64,000 nt of DNA from Flavobacteriales bacterium UBA6051 (GTDB taxonomy: Bacteria; Bacteroidota; Bacteroidia; Flavobacteriales_D; Crocinitomicaceae). Where the stretch lies: assembly GCA_002427735.1 (NCBI GenBank), contig DIYP01000008.1:5566-69565 (forward strand). The letters run 5' to 3'. The position numbers were made by a program, and so were the translations under genes. Below are positions 58,453-64,000 of this stretch, piece after piece; within the stretch, counting starts at the first letter, position 1; each line of letters begins with the position of its first letter. The notes beneath the pieces are model-generated. The model saw only the letters and a program-made list of their open reading frames with translations. It was not told the DNA's origin and did no database searches.

Positions 58453-59736
58453 CTATTGTGGCGCTGAGTCTGCCGATTGAGAAGATTTTCCTCCAAACGT
58501 CATGTACAGTGAGAAACGCAATGTATTTGCCAATGGGTTCTGACGTTGAAGAGCAGCAAGATATGAAATATCAATACCAAACTTATTGTATTTAAATCCT
58601 GCACCAATATTGAAATATTGGCGTGCACCTTTATTGCGACTCTCATAGAAGAATCCTCCTCGAATTGCCACAATATCATTGTACCAGTATTCCAAACCAG
58701 TCGCAATGTTAATTTCACTCAGCTCCTCTCTAAATTTAGAACCACCAACGATTTCGTATGATCCATCGGCGTTTTGAATATAATCACCGTTCTCATCTTT
58801 CGCTACGACACCTGGTGCATCATAAAACGATTGTATCATTCCAGCAATCACACCCACATCACTACTTTTCCCTGACATCATTACGAAATCTCCGTTGGCA
58901 TCAATGTCGTAAAATGCTGGTGTAGGAACTAGGAGTTTTTGAAGATCAATGGACAACGTCAAACTGTTGTATTTATCGAACTGACCTTTAAAGGCATTTC
59001 CAATTTTAAGGTTCATTGGTAAGAAATCTCCTGGTGCGTTAGATCCTACATCTGTATACTTGATCTTATTACCAATATTGTTGATTGTTGTCGCAAATGT
59101 ATACGTACCTCTCAAACCACCAATCTTTGCGTCATCATTGAAAAATGTGAAAGAGATATCAGCTGCACCAGCCACACCTGGCTTTGTATTCACCCCTGCA
59201 ACTGGTAAACCACCCGTCAGATTCGAATAAGCGAACTTACCATTCAATCCCACACTTGTTCGATCAGAAGTTCTAAATGCATAACCAGCTGTCAACTCAA
59301 ATTCTGCCGGCTTATCATCACGAATAATATCACCGTTAACATCCGTAAATGTGATTTCCCCTAAACTGAAATAGCGCAAAGCTCCTCCAACTGAGTGACG
59401 GTCGTTTACCTTGTAGTATCCAGAGATATATGATAAATGAATATCGTTTGTTAATTGTCGCAACCAAGGTGTATAAGAAACGGCTATTTCACCTTTTGCT
59501 TCAGAGAAATTAAGCATCGACGTATTCCAATAAAGCGAATTTGCAGTCGCACTCAACGCTGTACCTGCATCTCCCATACCACCAGCTCTTGACTCCGGAG
59601 TAATCGCCATAAATGGAACGGCCGTGGTAATAGTATTCAATTGTAAATCGTCATCTGTGGCTCCGCTTGACGTAGGTTGGGCAAATGCCATTGCCGAAAT
59701 CACTGTAAAAATGCCACTAACAATTATTTTATTCAT
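58453..59736 (-). CDS. porV: Type IX secretion outer membrane protein PorV
   Basis: PorV (LptO) is the outer-membrane carrier that shuttles type IX substrates to the sortase PorU. 427 residues from MNKIIVSGIFTVISAMAFAQ, signal peptide. FadL-like barrel with ITPESRAGGMGDAGTALSATANS and YWNTSMLNFSEAKGEIAVSY, the family N-terminal hatch. The C-terminus ends FSLYMTFGGKS. It follows porU by 59 bases and carries its own -7 box. Confidence 0.92.
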   Translation of the reverse strand: MNKIIVSGIFTVISAMAFAQPTSSGATDDDLQLNTITTAVPFMAITPESRAGGMGDAGTALSATANSLYWNTSMLNFSEAKGEIAVSYTPWLRQLTNDIHLSYISGYYKVNDRHSVGGALRYFSLGEITFTDVNGDIIRDDKPAEFELTAGYAFRTSDRTSVGLNGKFAYSNLTGGLPVAGVNTKPGVAGAADISFTFFNDDAKIGGLRGTYTFATTINNIGNKIKYTDVGSNAPGDFLPMNLKIGNAFKGQFDKYNSLTLSIDLQKLLVPTPAFYDIDANGDFVMMSGKSSDVGVIAGMIQSFYDAPGVVAKDENGDYIQNADGSYEIVGGSKFREELSEINIATGLEYWYNDIVAIRGGFFYESRNKGARQYFNIGAGFKYNKFGIDISYLAALQRQNPLANTLRFSLYMTFGGKSSQSADSAPQ

Positions 59737-59757
59737 TCTAAAACTGGTTTGAATCTG

Positions 59758-59765
59758 CAAATATA
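59758..59765 (-). promoter_or_regulatory. -7 box (TATATTTG) for porV
   Basis: Exact TAnnTTTG between porU and porV, 21 bases before the porV ATG, so porV-ispF may be transcribed independently of porU. Confidence 0.5.
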
Positions 59766-59795
59766 CGGAATTGAAGTTCCTTTATTGTGCAATCA

Positions 59796-62700
59796 CTATT
59801 TTAATATTACTAACTTCTCTAACTTCTCATCCGACGTACCTTCAGGAGAACGAACGGATACACGATAAACATAAACTCCTTTTGCTAATTGATCACCGAA
59901 ATCATCCCTTCCATCCCATGGGATTCCGGCAGATCTAAAGCCTTCAGTATTTACTAGCTGATTAATCGTACGAACCAACCTGCCTGACACCGTAAAGATT
60001 TGAATCTGCGCCTCAAGCGCATTACAAACCTGATTGTGCTCAAAGAAAAACTCTGTATAAGTCGTGAAAGGGTTTGGGTAATTCAATACGTGTTCTAAAC
60101 TCATTTGTTCTTTTTCTTTCACAACAAACTCAATTGTTGTCTCAGACGAATTATTGTTTACATCCCATACCTTAACTGTTAACGTATGTGGACCAACTTC
60201 CAATTCAGAGAAATTATAGCGAATCTCTCCTGACTGATAAGAATCTAAATCAGCTGTGTAATACTCATTGAGGACTATCGGATCACCCGTATTACCATCT
60301 AACACTGCCGTTAGGTCATGACCAATTCCATTTCCAACTGCGTTGATACCATTTTCATCAAACAACTTTGCTATCAGAATTGGTGTTTCATCTGAAATCC
60401 CACCGTTCACAAATGACTCATCATTCAGAAACAATTCAATACTCGGTCCTTGTGTGTCATTGATCCCATTTGGGTCAACACCACCGACATAAACACGCTG
60501 CTCTGCCCCTAACGCATCAGTGACGCCATTCTCAGCATAATAACTCACCTTACCAAAGTCAAAAGAATAATTAATGTCTTTCGGCACTATGAATGAAAAC
60601 TCAAAATAACCGTTTACAACACTTGCTTTACCTCTGTAAACTCTGTTCGTCTGGATATAGAACGTCTCAATTGGTGATTCAGTTGGATCGTTTCCTAAAG
60701 TTACCTGCTCCTTGGGCTTGTCATACACTGAAGGATAAACCACACCATTAAATCCGGATAAAAGATTTCCATTAAAATCTTCAAGGTGCCCTTTGATCGT
60801 CACTTTGCTTAAAGCCCGAATCGTATCACTTTCAATAGCTGGATCAATGCCATTAATGCTATCTGTAACAATATTCATTCTAGGTAGAGCTATTTGCAGC
60901 GCCGGATCACCGATAAGTGTAAAACTTCGCTTATTATTTCCCCCTCCCAGAACGCCGTTCTTTGTTGAACGAATGATTTCACCAAAACTCAAGGGTTCAT
61001 TGTTGGCATCTCGGCGAAATACATTTTCAAAGAATGATTTACCAGTATCGGTATTCACACCAAAGAATACAGAGCGCGTTGTTGTCATTAAGGCAATTGC
61101 AGCTCCAAAAGGATTAATGGAAGCCCACTCACCTGCAGAAACACGATCCGGATCATCATACTTCGTAAACTCACAAGTTGCTGAAACCATCAACGGAAGT
61201 CTATCAATATTTCTCCAGTCCTGTATTTGAGGTACAGTTATCACACGTTCTTCTGCCACACCAACTTCTCCACCATGTCCAACATAGTTGATCACTAAAG
61301 CTCCTCGCTCAATTCGATCGTCAATAGCCTTATTAACATCTGGATACCTTTGCCCACCTGCAGTCGTGATTTGCTGGTATGCATCGAGGTAAATCTTATC
61401 ACAGTTCATCGCGGGGTGATACTTAGAAACAGTGTCAAATTGCGGTTCAACGTCATTCTTAATGAAATATGCATTCTCCTCATCATCCGCAACCTGAACA
61501 TATTTCGTTCGCCAATCACCGAATGTTGAAGAAACACCGTCTTCATTACAGTTGGTACTTTCCCCAGCGTATAAATCTGACCCGTTCCGCATGTAATGCT
61601 GTACTTTATCTACTTGCTCTTTCGCCATTTCCAAATCTGAGATAAGTAAACGACCAATACCAATATCAAGTAAATCACTCGAAGAAATGGACTCGTTATC
61701 ATCTAATAATCCGAAATAATCATCTGTGACAAGCGCACCGATATGGTCTTCCGAATTAACCACCTGATATGTAAGTATGTAATTATTGTTATTCGGCACA
61801 CGATTCTTAGGATCAAAAGTACCATCACCGAATAGTAGCAAACTTGCTGGTCGCGTTGAAGGATTGCTCGCTCCACGATCGTAGAACATTTTAGCAAACA
61901 TTCGAATTGCTGTTGCATCCAGCGCACCAGAACTGAATTCATTGAATACCTGATCACTCGTTACCACATGCACTGTCAACCCATTTGCTCTATGCAAATC
62001 TGCCAACCGATTGGCTTGAGAAATAAATGATCGATATGTAACAATCAAATAATCAGCTTGTGGAAGACCGTGTAAGTTTTGATACGCGACTTCGCCTATT
62101 CTGTCTGGGGTCAAAAAATCCGTACCATTGGAGGCAACAAACTCACGAAGTGAATCTGAATTTAACTGAAAGATATAGTCATTTCCACTAAAAGCTCCAC
62201 TAACAATTCTGGGATTTTGTCTATCCGTTACCTCCCACACAAAACCATCCGACTGAGGTAAATCTGATAAAACGTACTCTGCAACATTACCAATTCCCAC
62301 AGAGCTTGTATCTCTAAAATTAAATTGTGTTGAAGTAAATCGAAGTGACCGACGCCCATTAATGAGCAAGCGGTCGAGATATGTTAAATCATCGGGAGAA
62401 TTTCTAGTTATAGAAATTTGAATAGGAACGGACGAAGTGGGGTTTGTCAAAGTCATTTCTCTAACACGACGTCCGTAGTCTCCTCCACCACCTGTCGGTA
62501 TAGCAACATCTAGCAGTACATTACCATTTACCGAGTAACGTTCAGAAGTTCCAGCATTGGTCTTTGCATTGGAAGCAACAGACGATTCTATATTTAACGG
62601 TGACCCGCCGTCTATATCAGGAATATTAAACGAAATAGTTCTAGTTAACTGAGCATCGAACAGCTCACCATACCAACGTTGTCCACCATTAACAAGTGAT

Positions 62701-63674
62701 ACTAAATCTTGCTCGTGAGCATTGTAATAACTGTAAGAAGTAACGACATCCGTTACCGGATTTACAGCATTTGGTTGAGTAGAAATTCTCAACGGCGCAT
62801 CTGCAGAGTTAATATTGATGAAATAGCAGGAAACATCTGAATAAGGATTACGATCCTGGTCAAAACCATCAGCTCCATTTTCATACCATCTGTGCGGTCC
62901 CCATCCATAAAATAAAATATAATCATCATCGTCGAATGTACCGTCCGCTTCACCAACGACCAAAATTGCGTTCTTAGCAAGGTCATCTGTTCTCGGTACA
63001 GAATTCAACTCTGGTAAACGTCCCTCCCCGTTTCCATAAATATTAATATCCTGAGGATTTAGCGTTTCCAAATCAATACCACAATTCTCTAAAAACGTCT
63101 TGTCAATTTTATGAACCCCGTCTTCTCTTACAGAGATTTTATACCAAAAGCCCGAACCTGGCTGCAAAACAGAATTCGCCACAAAATCTTTCTGAATAAC
63201 TGTTGGATTTGAAGAAGGCAAAGGAGTTGTCTTTATTTTAAAGCTCGTGACGCGATGAATACTTCCGCCAACCTTCACAAAAGGAAATAAATTTAACACT
63301 ATGTATTTTTCAGTGTTGGCATTCGTTACCTTCAGCTCATGACGAACTTCTCCAACTTCAATTGCATTAGATCTTAAGTATCCAACTTCAAACTTCGTAG
63401 CCGGTTCAGTTGAAATCAATTCTAAAGAGGCGGACATATTTTGACCCTTCTTCACGCGCTTTTTCCAATAATAGTTGGGGATTCGACCATCTAAATATTG
63501 ACCGGCAATTGAAGGTACTTTTATTTCCTTACCTCCTTGACGATAGATTTCCTCTTTTTGCCACTCAAGAGAGATAAGTTCTTCATTTTGACCATATACT
63601 AGATTCAAACATGAACAAAGTAAGAACAGTGAAACGCTCTTTATGCTCCATTTGATAAGGGATTCTGTTTTCAT
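59796..63674 (-). CDS. porU: Type IX secretion sortase PorU
   Basis: Surface-exposed C25-family sortase that removes type IX C-terminal domains and attaches substrates to anionic LPS. 1292 residues from MKTESLIKWSIKSVSLFLLC (signal region; longer frame to 63743 includes a -7-like box). Large N-terminal beta-rich region, then the gingipain-like core with DLAFxG-type DILLFGDGTFDP text (here LLLFGDGTFDPKNR), catalytic His800 in NYVGHGGEVG and Cys834 in MVSATCEFTKY. The last 85 residues form its own FlgD/CTD-like domain: LNYPNPFTTYTEF, VSGRLVRTINQL and GVYVYRVSV. Confidence 0.95.
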   Translation of the reverse strand: MKTESLIKWSIKSVSLFLLCSCLNLVYGQNEELISLEWQKEEIYRQGGKEIKVPSIAGQYLDGRIPNYYWKKRVKKGQNMSASLELISTEPATKFEVGYLRSNAIEVGEVRHELKVTNANTEKYIVLNLFPFVKVGGSIHRVTSFKIKTTPLPSSNPTVIQKDFVANSVLQPGSGFWYKISVREDGVHKIDKTFLENCGIDLETLNPQDINIYGNGEGRLPELNSVPRTDDLAKNAILVVGEADGTFDDDDYILFYGWGPHRWYENGADGFDQDRNPYSDVSCYFININSADAPLRISTQPNAVNPVTDVVTSYSYYNAHEQDLVSLVNGGQRWYGELFDAQLTRTISFNIPDIDGGSPLNIESSVASNAKTNAGTSERYSVNGNVLLDVAIPTGGGGDYGRRVREMTLTNPTSSVPIQISITRNSPDDLTYLDRLLINGRRSLRFTSTQFNFRDTSSVGIGNVAEYVLSDLPQSDGFVWEVTDRQNPRIVSGAFSGNDYIFQLNSDSLREFVASNGTDFLTPDRIGEVAYQNLHGLPQADYLIVTYRSFISQANRLADLHRANGLTVHVVTSDQVFNEFSSGALDATAIRMFAKMFYDRGASNPSTRPASLLLFGDGTFDPKNRVPNNNNYILTYQVVNSEDHIGALVTDDYFGLLDDNESISSSDLLDIGIGRLLISDLEMAKEQVDKVQHYMRNGSDLYAGESTNCNEDGVSSTFGDWRTKYVQVADDEENAYFIKNDVEPQFDTVSKYHPAMNCDKIYLDAYQQITTAGGQRYPDVNKAIDDRIERGALVINYVGHGGEVGVAEERVITVPQIQDWRNIDRLPLMVSATCEFTKYDDPDRVSAGEWASINPFGAAIALMTTTRSVFFGVNTDTGKSFFENVFRRDANNEPLSFGEIIRSTKNGVLGGGNNKRSFTLIGDPALQIALPRMNIVTDSINGIDPAIESDTIRALSKVTIKGHLEDFNGNLLSGFNGVVYPSVYDKPKEQVTLGNDPTESPIETFYIQTNRVYRGKASVVNGYFEFSFIVPKDINYSFDFGKVSYYAENGVTDALGAEQRVYVGGVDPNGINDTQGPSIELFLNDESFVNGGISDETPILIAKLFDENGINAVGNGIGHDLTAVLDGNTGDPIVLNEYYTADLDSYQSGEIRYNFSELEVGPHTLTVKVWDVNNNSSETTIEFVVKEKEQMSLEHVLNYPNPFTTYTEFFFEHNQVCNALEAQIQIFTVSGRLVRTINQLVNTEGFRSAGIPWDGRDDFGDQLAKGVYVYRVSVRSPEGTSDEKLEKLVILK

Positions 63675-63678
63675 AAGG

Positions 63679-63686
63679 CAAATATC
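63679..63686 (-). promoter_or_regulatory. -7-like box (GATATTTG) for porU
   Basis: One base off TAnnTTTG, four bases before the porU ATG, hence a predicted leaderless transcript. Confidence 0.4.
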
Positions 63687-63724
63687 AATCATTCGTTTGA
63701 CTGCACAAAAAAACGTAACAAATC

Positions 63725-63756
63725 TTTGATTATTATACATCAAATTGCAATATTTG
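63725..63756 (+). promoter_or_regulatory. Promoter for PorP/SprF gene
   Basis: TTTG (63725-63728), 20-base spacer, AATATTTG (63749-63756), one base off the -7 consensus. Leader about 56 bases. It lies in the 141-base divergent region with porU. Confidence 0.45.
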
Positions 63757-63815
63757 TAACTTTATTCTTAGAATGCCGTTAATGTATACTTAAGAATAAG
63801 ACTATAACCAACGTA

Positions 63816-64000
63816 ATGGAAGGATTTAAACGATTACTTATACTAACTGCTATCTGCTTTACAGCGGGTTCAGCCTCGGCACAAGATCCACAATTTACAC
63901 AGTTTTATGCGAACCCGATTTATTTGAATCCGGCGTTTGCAGGCTCACATGGATGTCCGCGTTTTTCGTTGAACTACAGAAATCAGTGGCCTAGCCTTTC
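63816..64000 (+). CDS. PorP/SprF-family type IX secretion membrane protein (5' part only)
   Basis: Only the first 61 codons are inside the window. Signal peptide MEGFKRLLILTAICFTAGSASA then AQDPQFTQFYANPIYLNPAF, the hallmark opening of the PorP/SprF outer-membrane family that helps anchor or pass individual type IX adhesins. It is divergent from porU. Confidence 0.85.
   Translation, partial: MEGFKRLLILTAICFTAGSASAQDPQFTQFYANPIYLNPAFAGSHGCPRFSLNYRNQWPSL

Noticed and set aside
58452..58496. Longer start of ispF inside porV
   Set aside because: Family N-terminus begins at MNLRIGYGVDVHRL; the extension is porV coding sequence in another frame.
1..64000. tRNA, rRNA, CRISPR, prophage or transposon content
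   Set aside because: Scan of intergenic regions (all shorter than about 160 bases) and coding sequences showed no cloverleaf, direct-repeat arrays, transposase or phage genes.

Overview
The window is a stretch of chromosome from a member of the Bacteroidota, most likely a marine or freshwater flavobacterium-type organism (Flavobacteriales; a Crocinitomicaceae-like lineage is a guess). The lineage hallmarks are a fused LpxC-FabZ gene, type IX secretion genes (PorU, PorV, a PorP/SprF protein), a secreted FG-GAP protein with a type IX sorting tail, the small DUF4295 protein after rpmG, a serine-palmitoyltransferase-like enzyme, and promoters of the TAnnTTTG type with few Shine-Dalgarno sequences. 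DNA is moderately AT-rich, gene-dense and housekeeping in character. I saw no tRNA, rRNA, CRISPR array, insertion sequence, prophage or integration scar, and no gene-free stretch longer than about 160 bases.

Layout. 1-2800 (minus): the start of ftsY, a DUF4295 gene, rpmG, rpmB and cinA. 2797-7462 (minus): a lipid A operon lpxD, lpxC/fabZ, lpxA followed by a 23S rRNA methyltransferase and cinA. 7543-10787 (minus): a membrane-anchored unknown, thioredoxin, then a tight four-gene operon of TerC and three uncharacterised proteins. 10817-13883 (minus): menaquinone genes (hotdog thioesterase, menF, menD). 13985-18896: murB (plus), then minus-strand DEAD-box helicase, zinc-ribbon coiled coil, Nif3 and an outer membrane barrel. 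19085-27564 (plus): a long run that couples a membrane phosphoglycerol-transferase-like enzyme, a lipid kinase, small unknowns and an EI24 membrane protein with both methylmalonyl-CoA mutase subunits. 27709-31453: an FtsB/DivIC protein, a SpoIID-like protein, and lpxB / unknown membrane protein / surE. 31592-35179 (plus): DinB-like, NlpC/P60, epimerase, glyA. 35231-37700 (minus): SDR, esterase-like and a small secreted protein. 37809-42626 (plus): gmhA, TerB-like, Fur, STAS, purA, OstA-like. 42632-47240 (minus): Rel/SpoT, fumarylacetoacetase, YchF. 47390-53279 (plus): SGNH-like membrane protein, M28 peptidase, Spt-like enzyme, FG-GAP secreted protein. 53287-57910 (minus): bioB, bioF, a sugar-dehydrogenase-like protein, a membrane protein and a GNAT enzyme. 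57975-63674 (minus): porU, porV, ispF, with a PorP/SprF gene starting divergently at 63816.

Together the genes serve cell-envelope construction (lipid A by LpxA/B/C/D, heptose by GmhA, LPS transport by OstA-like, murein by MurB, cell division by FtsB, type IX secretion by PorU/V) and central metabolism (menaquinone, biotin, isoprenoid, propionyl/succinyl-CoA, serine/glycine, AMP). No mobile or defence island is visible. The most interesting material is in gene regulation (predicted leaderless promoters; nested promoter/terminator elements), in conserved uncharacterised small proteins embedded in tight operons, and in lineage-specific losses of metal-binding cysteines in RlmD-like and Fur-like proteins. 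All promoter and terminator calls were made by eye; family calls come from motif recognition, not database searches.
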